A stretch of 64,000 nucleotides of DNA from Pseudopyrenochaeta lycopersici (GCA_003313425.1 NHZP01000036.1:434001-498000); one strand, 5' to 3'; shown: positions 21,088 through 32,898, counted from the stretch's first letter. The notes: generated by a model not told the origin, from the sequence alone. A program made the numbers and translations.

Positions 21088-23665
21088 CAGTGTTTGATTT
21101 GGACTGGACTGGACTGGATTTCGGAGGTGAATCCAGTCCAACTAGAAAATCTAAATTGGAGCTCCAGGAGCTCCAAAGCAGTCCAATTACCTAAAATAGA
21201 TATCTGCAAAGGGATTAGTCAGTAGTTTTGGTGTTCACATTGTTCCGTACTCTCACTTAAGATGTATGAATAGGCGTTGTAGGTCTACCTTCTTGATCCT
21301 CCTTAGAGCCATCCTCATCCTCAGGCGCCTGATTTGACGCATGGATATCATCCATCACTTCACCTTCTTCCTTACCGATGTCCTCATCATCAAACGAGCC
21401 CTTAGTAGGCCTCCCAAACCAAGCCCGAAGGCACTCATTTGCCTCAATAATATCCATACGAAGGCGGCTTCGGTGGTGAGTTATGAGAAGCTTGGCACTG
21501 CTAAATATACGCTCCAATTCGTCTGAACAAGGAGGAATTGCAAGCGCGTCTAGCGCCATTTGTGCAAGGTCAGGTTGGGTATGGAAGCGGTCGTTCCAGT
21601 ACTGAATAGGATTGTAGTATTCGTCAGTGGTGATGAGACTATCTGTCGATAGATACTCATGAAGTTCATCAGGCCTGCGTCCAGCGGAGTGTCCAACTTT
21701 AACCGTTTATGCTCCCTACAAGACACATAGTGTTTGGGGGAGTTTTGGCGTGGTGCGGATATTGGTGTAGATGCGGATGACCTCCCTTTGTACTCTTGAA
21801 GCCATAGATCCTTTACAACTGGCAGAATGTTGTTCCTCAGCCAGGTAGATTTAACAGGGTGATTACCCCAATGCTGCTGGAACCATGCCGATTTTAGGGT
21901 TGGATTCATGATGATAGCAAGGTAGTAAGCCGCCGTCTGATCTGCCATATCATAGTATTTATTGCATTTAGACCATGCAACATCTGCAGCGCCAGCAAGC
22001 CACTTGTATTCAAGTGTATTAGTATCGGTGTAGAGCTCATCAAAACGCTGCTTTGCCTGGTATAACTGTAGGAGTAGCCAATCGAGAGTCTGGAAGTGAT
22101 CAGCTAGGTTTGTATGCCGACCTTCTACCATACTAGTAGCTTCATCAAATGACTCCAGCTGATCATGAACGTTGGCCAGCTGCTCCCAGTGCTGAGGCTC
22201 AAGAAGATCGTCCTTGGATAGCGGTTTTATATTCTTGTTGGGTATATATTGCGCGCAGAACATCTGAATCCTTTCCTTAACGTTAAGGGCCCAACCAATT
22301 GCAACAAAGAAGGAGTTCCAGCGTGTACAATTGTCCTGAATGACCTATTTAGAAAGTTAGTAGCGCTCATAGGCTTGTCAATGTAATATAAGACTGAAAC
22401 TTATAATAAACTTACCTCCAATCCATCGAATGCAGCTAATTCGCCACCGCATACCTGTTTCCCGAAGAACTCACGTCGCTGGGGGCTTCCGCGTATATAT
22501 TTGACGATATTATGAAGTTTTCCCAGCGCTCCACGCTTCCTCCAGAGCTCTTCAACTCTCTTTATATCACCGTCACGCAATGCAGTATCCATTTCTCGGG
22601 CTATCTTTTCTACATCCTTCCCCATCAGAAATGCATGTGCACAGAGGTTAATTATATGACCAGCACAGCGGAGTCGACGTTTCTTCCGTTGTCTAGCCGT
22701 CATCCATGGGTAGAGCTCCTGTAGGACATGGTCGACGCAGGTATCGTTTGCTTCATGGTTATCTGCCATGAAGTAGCCAATTTGGTTCCGAATGCCGTAC
22801 TCATTGAATATCTGCAGTAGGACACCAGCCATATTCTCGCCGCTATGCACCCCTTCTAGCTGTCGAAGCGCTAGAATAGCAGTTCGTCGTTTACCGGATC
22901 GATCGATAAAATGCGCCACCACGCCAAGTATTGAGATATAGCTTGGTGATGTCCATGCATCAATTGATATCGAAATACGACTGCGGGCCGTACATAGGTC
23001 CTTCTTAAGTACTTCCTTTCGCGCCAGGAAGGCCTCTTTCACCCACTTTCGAATTGTACGCCCTGCTTTCGGAAGGAGCTTTGACAACCATGGTGCCAGG
23101 TAGAATAGGAGCTCCCGGAAATACTCGTTATCAAATTGATAGAAGGCAATGTGGCAGTAGACAATCCATCGGATTAAAAGCTCCTTAAAGATGTCGAAGT
23201 CCCGCCGGAAGACCAAGGATGAGAGATTCGGCCCATTTATCGTTGTTTGGGTAGGATTATCATTGCCAATTCGTCCACCCGTTTGAGGATCAATCTGGTG
23301 TTTTAGCTTAAGGTGATCCAGGCAGGTTGAATTACCTTTATCGACAATAGGGAGCTCCTGCTGACACCGCTTCTTCTCACAGAGGTAGCAGTACCAGTAT
23401 CGTTTTGTTAAATTCGTCCGAAGCTGGATATCTTCACCAAACCTCCAGATAATTGAGCTCCGCTGCTTCGTTGCTTTTGGGTTCTTTGCCAGCGAGGAAC
23501 ATCGCACATAGACCTTACCCTGCAGCTTGAATTCATCTAGCTGTAGGGAGGGTGTGGAACGGTGATTAATTGAAGGTGGTGCAAGAACAATCTCATCACT
23601 AGCTGACTGTAGCGCGGCGTCACTGAATAACTGAAGGAGAGACATGGTGGTGATGAAGGTGCAGG
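21088..23665 (-). mobile_element. hAT-4 DNA transposon, right end lost
   Basis: The left end is proposed at CAGTGTTTGATTTGG (21088), followed by GGACTGGACTGGACTGG subterminal repeats, and the transposase gene follows on the minus strand. No matching right terminal repeat was found: an LTR begins at 23666, only 20 bp beyond the transposase ATG. The right end was therefore lost or displaced. Boundaries are less certain than for hAT-1 to hAT-3. Confidence 0.7.
21257..23645 (-). pseudogene. hAT-4 transposase with one intron and one frameshift
   Basis: The ATG at 23645 starts 410 codons with a BED-like finger (YWYCYLCEKKRC..HLKLKH), then ISISIDAWTSPS and YFMADNHEANDT. A 71-bp intron (22415-22345) follows, with donor GTAAGT, branch point TACTAAC and acceptor ATAG; it joins FDGLE to VIQDNCTRWNSF. 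The second exon is open to about 21690, where a one-base loss shifts the frame (LDTPLDAG, then PDELHEYL in the next frame), and the dimerisation domain (LAIPPCSDELERIFSSAKL) ends at 21257. One lesion alone disables it. The layout is very like hAT-1, which lacks the intron. Confidence 0.85.
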
Positions 23666-23886
23666 TGTCAGATTCAAGGACTATTTGGCTTGATCTTTGA
23701 TGAATTTTGATGATGAACGTGGTTGATTGATTCTGTGTTCTATTTTCTCCTTTCTATGACTGCTTTGCTTCCGGAGGTTCCGAAGGCCGTGGTATCGGTC
23801 CTTCTATTAATCGCCCTTTCCTGTGTAGTACTTCTGAGTTTATCTTTTATATCTCACAGGCCTTACAGCACTTGTGTAATCTGACA
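23666..23886 (-). repeat. Solo LTR, TGTCAGA family, inverted orientation
   Basis: The 221-bp sequence starts TGTCAGATT and ends AATCTGACA. It contains CTTCCGGAGGTTCC, the reverse complement of a stretch in the Copia 3' LTR at 60274-60435, so it is inserted in the opposite orientation. Its left part is the reverse complement of the end of the LTR at 39161-39330. Flanks GCAGG and CAGGG share only four bases (CAGG), so the target duplication is uncertain. Confidence 0.75.
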
Positions 23887-24132
23887 CAGGGATGGGCAAA
23901 GTTGAAAGGTGGAGAAGTACTCTTTGATGAGAACCTATGGGTGCACAACTTATCTCAAGTGATGAATCAATAAGTACAAGAACGCCATCATGCTACAAAC
24001 GTGGCAAGCCGAGCAGTGACTGCAGGCTTGATTACTGCACAACTGTGCCTGCATCATTCTGACGCCTCTTGCTCAGAAATCTCCCATGTGCTGACGTTGC
24101 CGTTTGAGCCAGTCTTGCATCGACGTGACCAA

Positions 24133-25610
24133 TCAAGTGGAGACCAAAGTAGAGCTAGCATAGAGGATGTACAAAGTCAGCAGAGCCGTCCCCGATAGCC
24201 TAAGATGCATGTTAGTCGTGAGAGTTGAGCAGAATGTTTCGTCCTTACCAGTCATCACCAGCTGTTTGGATGGTGTAGATGGGTAAGAGGACAGCTATAC
24301 CGAGTATCGCAATCTGGAAATTGTTCAAGAACATGATGTCTACTCCCGAGTTAGTGACCCAGCCAAAAAGAATGGAAGCAGGTACCACGAAACAAAGCAA
24401 CCGGAAGGTCGTTGTCATCGCTCCACAAACTACTTGACCAGAATCCAGGCCGGATGAGCACCAACGGCCGTGCAGGTACATAGCGCTGAGCCCAGCTGAG
24501 GTTATGAAGGAGGGAGCGACAAGGTAACCAACATGCAGTGGAGATTTCCAACTCGTCACATTGGTGGGCGAAATTGCATTGACTAGGTAGAAGCATGAGC
24601 CGAGACTCGCTCCACATGAGAGCAGCAATATGACCGTTGTGAGAGCACTGTCCCAGAGCTTGCGATTGTTGCCCACGGAGTCGGACGCATTTGGTAAAAG
24701 TAAGCGTTCACAAAGCCATTCTTCCCTTTGGACCTGAATTCGATGAGCCATGGCGGATGTGATGCGCCTGCTCATTCCACGATTGAGGGGTTTGGTACCG
24801 TCTTTGATATCCTGAGGGTAGACCATCCTTAGCAGTCCACGTGCCTGGAGCGGATAGCTGATGTGTATTTGGCAGAGGAAGACGAGGTGGCACACGAACA
24901 GCAGCGACAACAGTACGGCGGTAATGTGACCGTTGCGTGAACCAATGTCAACATCTCCTGCATCTATAGTAAGTGTGCTGTGCGGCGCGTAAGATTGAAG
25001 ATTCCTACCTCCCAAGCCAGTGCCGAAGACTGAAAGGCCCAGTGACAAAGCAACGCAAAAAGGTATCACGCGGCAATGCATTGATGCCAACAGCAATGGA
25101 TAGCTTGTTTCACGGATGTGATGGCCTCCATGGATGAAGCAGATGCCGAGTAAGAGCAGATGATTGATGGCAACTGTGCCTATCACGAAGGCTTGCACAA
25201 TATTGGCCTGGCCCTTCCAGACTGCGATAACGGCGAGGGAAGCTTCCGTCCAGTTGCTATAGGCATGAACAAAACGTTGGCCAAGATTGGGAGGTGTCGG
25301 CTTACCTGAGAAGTGCCTCAAAAAGTATCGCGCAATTTGAGCGTTTGCGGTGTAGAAGGATTACGACGAGCTCTAGTACAACGAGCTTCTGTACCGTTGT
25401 TGTGGTTAGAACGGCCAGCAGAGCGAAACAAAATCGAGTTGTGGAACTCGCGGATGAGACAGAGAGCACGAATGAGACGACAAAGACTACGGTAGCTGTG
25501 AAGCAAAGGAACCAGAACGATGCTCGCGCTGGTAAGTGTTCTGCTGGCCTATGCCACACGCGTCGCAAAAGCGTACGTAATTTCCGCATCGGTATGCAAC
25601 AACCGAACAT
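24133..25610 (-). CDS. Vacuolar Ca2+/H+ exchanger (CAX)-like membrane protein, three exons
   Basis: Exons on the minus strand are 25610-25306, 25256-24249 and 24199-24133. They join to 1,380 nt (459 residues). Both introns are about 50 bp; the second has the branch point ACTAAC. The start is the ATG at 25610. The protein has about ten hydrophobic helices. The first repeat resembles CAX proteins (LLSNWTEASLAVIAVWKGQANIVQA, then LLLLGICFIHGG), with an acidic residue kept in SNWTEA. The end LSGTALLTLYILYA fits CAX C-termini. In the second repeat, where CAX proteins have GNAAEH, the sequence reads PSFITSAGLSAMYLHG without the acid, so exchange activity is doubtful. CAX proteins load Ca2+ into the vacuole; this one may be a diverged paralogue. 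Confidence 0.78.
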
Positions 25611-26212
25611 GACTTGGAAATCGCCTTTTCGGACGCCTTATATTGAAGTTTGCGCAGAGAGGGACTTCTACTTCGCTGTCAGTTACCATTTGCTGTAAGG
25701 AAAGTACCACAATCGCTTTCGGCATAAGCAATTGCGAATGATGCGAAAGATGGTGCTGATGTTTTAGCCTAATGGTCATGTAACATCATCTTCATCGGAG
25801 AGAGACCAGTAAGCACCAAGATAGGTCTATATCTATTCATCTTGTCGGGCTATTCGTCCGCAATCATTTGTGTGTAAGCATATTCCGCTGAACTGTGGAA
25901 ACCTCGCGTGGCAGAGCATACTTACGACTTTCCACGAATACGAAAAGAGGTGATGAAAGGCCGCGGTTAGGTTTTCCAGTACAAATGATGCGAGGGCATG
26001 GGAGACTCTCGTCGTGGACTGAAACATGTCAGATTGGTCTTGCGTCATTGAAAAAGGTATCGTGGGTTCGGAATCATGCAGTCACTAGGGATGCGCCCTG
26101 TCACAGGCAACGTGTCTTTGTAAGTAGATACATAGAAGGCTGTCAGAGAGTTCAATGTTCGGTCTGTATTGTGATCTCAGCTGGAGCGCCTTCTTTTCCA
26201 ACTACGCACATC
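25611..26212. other. Intergenic region
   Basis: This stretch lies between the exchanger-like gene and hAT-5. Its first part should hold the promoter of the minus-strand exchanger gene. No gene, RNA or repeat is recognised. Confidence 0.4.
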
Positions 26213-28718
26213 CAGTGTGGTTTTCAATCCTGTCAATCCTTATCAATCGATATTGACGATTGACTTGAATTGACATGGAATTGACCAGGAATTGATCAAT
26301 GCTCTTGGCAATTCCGCCATTAAAGCGCCACCCCCTTTTTCATCACAGATATCACAACGCCAATTCTCGCTGTGGCTTATTGGCAGGGCAACTATAGGAA
26401 AAATCATTTCAATTTCAAACCTAATTAAGCGTTTCGATGCCAGCTTTTCATACATTCAAGCATCTCAATTGTTTGAGCTGATAGCTGCGCTCTATCCCAT
26501 GAGATTGTACGACGAGCTCCTGAAAAGACTCGCTCTGCCTCGTCACTCATTGCTGGGATTGAGAGGATATCAAGTGCCATTATTGACAGCCTTGGGAAGC
26601 GTGTTTTCTGCGGGTCTTGTAGCCACCACTCAATAGCACTCATATTCCCAAGGTCGTAAGGCTCTTGATCGCAATAGTCGTCAAACTCATCTAGGCTGCG
26701 TGGCCTAGAGTAACCCTCCAGGTCTCGTGCGATCTTACGGAATCCAGGGATTGGCTTTTGAGTCTCTTGATGCGCTTCGGCTTCGTAAGACGGTATCGCA
26801 AGAAGGTGTGCGCTATCCCGGTAGCCCCGCCAAAGCTTTCTAACTCTGTTGATAGCCTTTTTTTGCCAGGGTGCTTTCCAGTTGTTTTGAATATACTTTG
26901 TGCGGCGGTTTGGATGAAGTATGATACCAGCAGAATAGAGAGGAGAGTCGTCTGTCTTGCTATAATACTTGTCAAGAGTCTGCCCGCTACTGTTGATCCG
27001 AGAACAGAGCTCCTTGTCGTCTTTGAATTCATCAAGGGCTGATTCAAGGTGCCTGATCAGCACATCCATAGTAAAGAGCACAAAGTCGATAGTTGCCTTA
27101 TGTCCTTGACAGTATAGGGTTGCCTCCTGGAATGGCCCAAAAACGTCTGGATGGTACGAATCCTTTGCCAGTCTACAGGGGAGAGGAAGTCATCCTTTAG
27201 GTCGACCCAATGAGCTTTGCAGAACTCGTCGATCTTGCTTTCATACTTGAGTGCAACCTCAGACATGTTTGTCCAGCTGTTCCATCTCGTACGGTTGTCT
27301 AGCGGAATCAACCTTCCCACCAAGTTGATGAAGGCCTGAGTGCGGCCACTTGACGCTCGAACGAAGACAACAATGTTGTGAAGCTTACCCAGGGGACCCA
27401 TGACTCGAAATGACTGCCGTAAGGCTTCGGTAGCTCCAACTGGGCCATCTCGCGCCACAACCTCCTGCTCTTCGAACGAGCCCAACTCCTTCACCTGCAC
27501 GAAGTTGTAGAAGAGGAATGCCTGGACGGCCAAATTGATTATGTGGCCGATGCAACGTATACGGTAGGTCTGTGTGTCCCAAGAGATATCTTGTCCTTTA
27601 AGATAGTTACTGATTGCAGAACAAAGAGTATCGTTTGAGCTTGCATTGTCGCTAATAACAGATCCAATCTTTCGAAAGATGCTGAAATCTTCAAGGATTG
27701 GTTTGAGAGCCTTAAATTGCTCCTCTCCAGCATGACTAGGAATCGTACGAAGACCGATAAGAAGCCTGGATACTTTGTTGTCGCCTTCTGCAATATAATG
27801 GGCGCAGATTCCAAGCAGAAGGAGTCTGTTAGGAGATGACCACACATCAACTGAGAGATGGACCTTTGAAGTTGATGACTGAAGCTTCTTTCGTATAGAA
27901 TCTTTCCGGCATTCGTAGAGCATCGTAATCTTCTTTCTGACCTCTGAGTGCGCGCTTGTAATGCAGCCTTCGACCTCCGGGTTAAGGAGCTGGCAAAAAG
28001 CATGAAATTCGGGCCACTCTACAATACGAAAGGACAGATTCCGCGCAATGATTAACGTAGCCAGTGCCTCAGTAATAGCCTCCTTGTTAAGCACCTTTTG
28101 AAAGACTTGAGTGTCTACCTTTTGTGACGTTTGCCCGGATGAAGCAGCCTTTAGGTAAAGGCGTTCAAGCTGGTCAACAGTTGATTTATGAATCGCTGAA
28201 GGCTCTTCTACAACAGTGATGCCATGGACACTTGCAAGATGGTTTCGAAATGTGTTACTTGCCTGGCTTCGGTAGCCACCTGTACAGTATTTGCAATAGA
28301 AAAGTCTATTTTTTCCTTGTTTTTCTGGTTCGTTTGGTCCTGGTTGACGACAGTGTGCCCTTGTTGCATTTGCTGTAGTTCCTCGCGTGTTTCTAGACTC
28401 TGTTGTCGCCTCAGTAGTAAGAGAATCCTCAACGGAAAGGTTTGTGAAAGACAAATTGAGTTCATTATCCATGCTCTGTATAAAATAAGGCAATAGAAGA
28501 GGACTTTTGAGAGATTTCGGATCCTATAGGTTCTTGTGGGCGTGTTTGGTGGCGTTTGTTTGGTGGCGTTTGTTTGGTGGCGTTCGTCAGGGGCAACCAG
28601 GGTAGTGCAGGGGCCGTCAATCCTGATCAATCGTCGATTCAATTCGAGGATGGAATTGATATCGATTGATAAGGATTGATTGATAAGATTGACAAAATCA
28701 GGATTGAAAACCACACTG
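26213..28718 (-). mobile_element. hAT-5 DNA transposon
   Basis: The element is 2,506 bp with perfect 20-bp terminal repeats beginning CAGTGTGGTTTTCAATCC. The subterminal regions consist of CAATC and TTGAT words repeated many times. The flanks CGCACATC and GGTATGCT do not match, so no target duplication is visible; an LTR starts 8 bp beyond the right end. The first eight bases, CAGTGTGG, are also those of the hAT-like ends at 932 and 32898, so these families may be related. Confidence 0.88.
26425..28472 (-). pseudogene. hAT-5 transposase with a single frameshift
   Basis: From the ATG at 28472 the frame encodes a BED finger (FYCKYCTGGY..HLASVH), KVHLSVDVWSSPN, SVISDNASSNDTL and IRCIGHIINLAVQAF. 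Near 27130 one base appears lost: the frame carries on as QPYTVKD to a stop, while the next frame reads PFQEATLYCQGHKATIDFVLF and continues openly through the dimerisation domain (LSIPAMSDEAERVFSGARR) to 26425. Everything else reads through, so the inactivation may be recent. Confidence 0.85.
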
Positions 28719-28725
28719 GGTATGC

Positions 28726-28911
28726 TGTCAGATAAGAGGCTTAAAAACTGAAGTACACGAATACTGCATCGTGGATGGTATCACCTATGTATCACCGCTG
28801 TATCAGATCTATGTTTAAAAAGGAGAGAGAACAGAACAGACAGAAAAAAACAAAAAATGATAATCAATTCTCATCCATGATCAAGACCAAAAGATTCATT
28901 AAATTCTGACA
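28726..28911 (+). repeat. Solo LTR, TGTCAGA family (TGTCAGATAAGAGG subtype)
   Basis: The 186-bp sequence begins TGTCAGATAAGAGGC and ends ATTCTGACA. It is very similar to 29055-29229. Flanking five-mers TATGC and AATAC do not match. It lies 7 bp beyond hAT-5. Confidence 0.8.
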
Positions 28912-29054
28912 AATACAAATAGTCTGCAGAGATCAGTTATATAGGTTGTATTACTGTTATAAAAGTTAGAGTAATGGAAGGACAACTATGAGAGAAAACT
29001 CTTGTTTTGATAGTTATTCTAATACCCTTATCTAGCTAACGTAGATATTCCTGA

Positions 29055-29229
29055 TGTCAGATAAGAGGCATAAAAACTGAAGTATACGAATACTGCATCG
29101 TGGACGGTATCACCTATGTATCATCGATGTATCAGGTCTGTGTTTAAAAAGGAGAGAAAACAGAACCAACGAAAATACAATCAATTCTGATCCACGATCA
29201 TGACCAAAAAGATTCATTAAATTCTGACA
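29055..29229 (+). repeat. Solo LTR, TGTCAGA family, with CCTGA target duplication
   Basis: The 175-bp sequence has TGTCAGAT..TCTGACA ends and is flanked by CCTGA on both sides (29050-29054, 29230-29234). Its 5' half recurs in inverted orientation at 60436-60527. A TATA-like TAAAAACTG tract and AAAAGGAGAG follow the start. It is a clean solo LTR. Confidence 0.88.
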
Positions 29230-29282
29230 CCTGAACACATTGCTAATGTGTGTGCTGAGACGAAAATTAATGTGAAAGTCGA

Positions 29283-30275
29283 TTATTGCGAGAATCCGAC
29301 AATCTTCAGCGAATCTTCCCACAGCCAGGAAGCTTTCTCGCCGTCGAAGGCCCAAGGAGCGTATCCCTTTGAGGTCAACTTGTCGTCGCCTTCACGATGA
29401 GGAACCGCCACCTGACAGTCAACGAGGTATTTGCCAGCCAGTTGCTCGAGGTCCTTTCCGACGGCGGCTAACACCGAGGTTGCAGCACCCTGCTCGACGC
29501 TCTTCATAGTAGGGTACAGGTATTCCATACCCTTAAAGGCATCAGGAGGCATGTGCTGTGCCAGCCCAGTGACAATGATGCCGGGGTGGAGGCTGGTTGC
29601 GTGCAGGTGACGCGAGCCGAATCGGCGCTCAATCTCGTTGGCGAAGTAGATGTTGGCGGTCTTAGACTGGCTGTATGAGACGGAGGGGTCGTACTTGGTC
29701 TTCTGAAAGTTATAGTTGTCGGAATTGTTGATCCCGTGGAAAAGGTGGGCCGTAGAGGACAGGCTAACAACGCGAGACGGGAGTTCAGGGGAAGCGTTGG
29801 CAAGAAGAGCGGGCTCAAGTAGCTTATAAAAGAGAAAATGAGAAAGATGGTTTGTCCCAAATTGAAGTTCGTGGCCATCAGCGGTAAAGCGAAGCTCGGG
29901 TATCCCCATGATGCCAGCGTTGTTTACAAGAAGGTGAATCCGTGAGGTTTTTGTGAGAATAGCATCGGCAGCAGAACGGACGGAAGAGAAAGAATTCTGA
30001 TCCATCTGGATGATTTCCATACTGGCAGGATCAAAGAAACTAGAGAGTGCGGTTTGAGCTTTAGCGACGTCTCGGGCGGTAAGGAATAGGTTGGCACCTG
30101 TGGCGGCCAAGGCTCGGGCGGTTTCGACGCCAATACCAGAAGATGTTCCAGTAATGACAATATGCTGTCCAATGAGCTTCCCTTCAGCTCCCTCGTCATT
30201 AATGACCTGGAGAGCTGTCGGGCGCGCGTCACCGGGCCCCTGAGGCGTAGCGTGGGCTTCAGAGTAGCGCGACAT
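29283..30275 (-). CDS. Short-chain dehydrogenase/reductase (retinol/WWOX-like)
   Basis: The 330-residue protein uses the ATG at 30275; a longer frame to 30428 starts with GTG. The Rossmann fold is complete: TGTSSGIG (about 42-49) binds NAD(P), NNAG (118-121) stabilises the fold, serine in SLSSTAH and YSQSK (Y201, K205) form the catalytic triad. The sequence around GTNHLSHFLF and LHPGI is typical of the classical/atypical SDR group that includes WW-domain oxidoreductase and retinol dehydrogenase-like fungal enzymes. It is soluble, with no signal peptide. The substrate cannot be inferred. No lesions were seen. The 3' end is only 53 bp from a solo LTR. Confidence 0.9.
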   Translation of the reverse strand: MSRYSEAHATPQGPGDARPTALQVINDEGAEGKLIGQHIVITGTSSGIGVETARALAATGANLFLTARDVAKAQTALSSFFDPASMEIIQMDQNSFSSVRSAADAILTKTSRIHLLVNNAGIMGIPELRFTADGHELQFGTNHLSHFLFYKLLEPALLANASPELPSRVVSLSSTAHLFHGINNSDNYNFQKTKYDPSVSYSQSKTANIYFANEIERRFGSRHLHATSLHPGIIVTGLAQHMPPDAFKGMEYLYPTMKSVEQGAATSVLAAVGKDLEQLAGKYLVDCQVAVPHREGDDKLTSKGYAPWAFDGEKASWLWEDSLKIVGFSQ

Positions 30276-30428
30276 GTTTGCGTTGGCTGATGGAGAAGCA
30301 GGAAGTTTTGATGAGAGTCGAAAAGCTCGTTTTACTTTGGGCTTTGGACTTATGAAGAGGATCTTGTTCGTCGGATTGCTTGTAGTTGCAGTGCTCAGGA
30401 TGGAAGCGCTGTTTATATAGCCTGCCAC

Positions 30429-31867
30429 GGAGATAGGGCTTGAGGGTCCCAGGGTCCGACGACCGATATTTGCGACAATTACTCAGGCACGGCTCCGTGA
30501 CTTACATATCACGGCTCGCTTGGAGATGTGCGTTGCGTAAAGAGCGGTCTACCACGCATGAGCCGCACCTTATGCGCTAGGCTCCGGGCCGAATGAGAAT
30601 CTCTAAGCTAAAACGGTAAAAATGTCATCACACTAGTCACTCTGTAACGGGAATAGTAACATAAGACTATGCTGATTGTCGCAGGCCGGGCATGCTCTAG
30701 CGAGCCCCAAGAAGCAACTGTATTAGTAGTCCAGCTATGATGCTGCATGTAAATCTGCACGATGGAGTACCCCACGCTTCAGACAAAACATCAATCAATA
30801 CAACGCTGCTGCTTGTTATCATTATCTCAACTTTTATCGTTTTAGCACGTTCAGCGCAACACTAATTAATCTTATTCGTGAAGCAACTTCGATAACTGGC
30901 GCCAACGTACGGATCTACACTTATCGCCGGGAAGCACTATAGCTGATAGACAGGAAGTGGAGCTGCATCTTGTGATTCAGCCAGGCACTGTTGCCCTTTA
31001 GGATGAATTTTGGGAAAAACTTGAAAAGTCGCTTGGCGTACGGACGAAGTCTGTAAAAGGCTCTCCTGTTGTTGTTGAGGTATGATCGGCAGTAACAATA
31101 AAGTGGACACTATACGGTAATCAGCCAACGGAGAGCAGCTGCGCAGCTGGTTAGGGCAATGATGGTCTTCCTCACTCGAACCAGAGAGCATGAACCGTTG
31201 ACTGAACCACTCTGCTTGGCATTCGCATGGCAAGACCGAGAAACGTCGAGCGACTCTTGCGCACACTGCAGCTTGGACTTGTAGCTTGACATTAAGTGTT
31301 GTGCAGCACCTGATGTTGTATGTAAATTACAAATCGAGTAACATTGTTGACTGCGCCTGAGAGATCAGCAGGTCTAGTGTTCAGCAAACTCGGGCTTCGA
31401 GTTGCAGTCCTCCGGAACACTATACTGTGCAAGGTCAAGAGGCGTACGGAGTGCGCCTTAGTATATGCATTGAGATTTTCTCTAGACCTGCTGGGCATTC
31501 TGGTGTAGCCTAGTAAATAAAGGCACCATGTTGAGCATTGCGAGACGAACCGCTCGAAGTGCAGCGTCTTGTACATCTACACTTCTGAAGACAATGGCGA
31601 AGATGTTTGCGGTAAGCAAAGATGTCTGAAAGGCGTCTTAGTGGGAGCTTGCGAAGAGACAAAGTGGTTGTAGGATAACAAGCGCGGACACACTAGACAG
31701 TACATCCCTACCGAGCTAAAATAATATTGGAATAGGCCATTAGAGCAGTGTCTTTTATAAATAGAGTGCGGCGCTTATTCAAGACGCTTACATCACTCTG
31801 TTACGCGATAATATAATAAAATTAGATGTTAAAATCTCGTGTTACAATGTCACGTGTTTAGTACATC
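30429..31867. other. Intergenic region, no gene recognised
   Basis: About 1.4 kb. The first part presumably holds the promoter of the minus-strand dehydrogenase gene. Short open frames around 30937-31576 have no recognisable domain. The end (31690-31860) is AT-rich. No transposon terminus was found here. Confidence 0.4.
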
Positions 31868-32050
31868 TGTCAGATACAAGGAGAAGCTTAGATGTACTGC
31901 ATAGGAAAGAGCTATCAATAGTAGGACCGATAACTACTACTATCTGCGGAACCTCCGGAAGCAGATGAGATATAGAAAAAGGCGGGGCACAGAACACGAA
32001 TAAGGACAATCATCAATTTCTGCTAAGCGCATTGAGCATTCCATCTGACA
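31868..32050 (+). repeat. Solo LTR, TGTCAGA family, Copia-like subtype
   Basis: It begins TGTCAGATACAAGG and ends CCATCTGACA. It includes AATAGTAGGACCGATAACTA and GGAACCTCCGGAAGCAG, both close to the Copia 3' LTR at 60274-60435. Flanking five-mers ACATC and GTTGT do not match. It abuts a BED-finger fragment of a hAT transposase, into which it seems to have been inserted or joined. Confidence 0.72.
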
Positions 32051-32898
32051 GTTGTAATGGCCGCCTTTCCCGGCCAGATGACATTCCTTACAAAGCCAGA
32101 ATCTTTTCTTCGTCCCCTGCTCCTCTGTCGGTGCGCCAAACGCCCAGAACCATCCTCGAATCCTCTTCATTGAACGTGACAAAGGGATTGAATGTCCGGG
32201 AAGCAACCTCCATTGCACCCACGACCAATCGTGGTCCGAATCGGTATAATGGGACTCATTGGCGACGAAAGCTCGGCCATCCTATCCAGAGAAAGGTTAG
32301 TATAAGTGCAAGAGAAAATTATTTCAGGGTCCTACCGCGGAGAGTGGTGCAGACAGTGCAGAGCATATTGAATGAGCAGATAGAGCAACCTTCTCCCCAT
32401 CAAATGACCGTAAAGCGTCAACCGTAAGAGGTAATAGTGATGTCATGTGCGCAGCAATAATAGTAGTGATAACTGCTACGGAGAGCAAAGCAAGAACAAT
32501 AACTTAATGAGGCATGTTAGATTCAGAGCTAATTTTTTTTTGAAAAGGTGCGACACCTTCAACGCCTTGCAACTCAGACTTCGTCACCTTGGGCTCGTTT
32601 AATAAGGAAGCAAATAGCTATGATTCCTGTGGCTTATGCACGGGGTATCTATCGCCCCGTACTCAGAATTATCTTCACGACAATGCGAAGAAATTCGCTA
32701 GGAATCAGCCATTCCGCTTAGCTAGCTAATATGGCTTATGCATTGGCACTATGATGCCTCGTTCTCTGATCTCCGCCACAATGTGGCGGCAGTAATTTCG
32801 ATTTGGATTTATTGGATACCTCCATCCAACCCAATCCAATCCAAAACGAAGCGGATTGGATGGACGATCCAAATAGCTTCCATCCATTGGCCACACTG
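32051..32898 (-). mobile_element. hAT remnant: BED finger fragment and one terminal repeat
   Basis: The right end at 32898 (reverse complement CAGTGTGGCCAATGG) is hAT-like and the inner sequence carries ATCCAATCC repeats. Inside, minus-strand codons at about 32060-32200 read WAFGAPTEEQGTKKRFWLC, then KECHLAGKGGHYNC, the N-terminal part of a BED finger. The rest of the transposase is gone at the LTR boundary. The terminus resembles the sequence from 932 in copy A of the duplication. Confidence 0.65.

Noticed and set aside
28726..29229. Two similar LTRs 143 bp apart as a miniature LTR retrotransposon (TRIM).
   Set aside because: The second LTR has its own CCTGA target duplication, the outer flanks do not match, and no primer-binding site or polypurine tract is seen between them. 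Two independent solo LTRs explain the data better.
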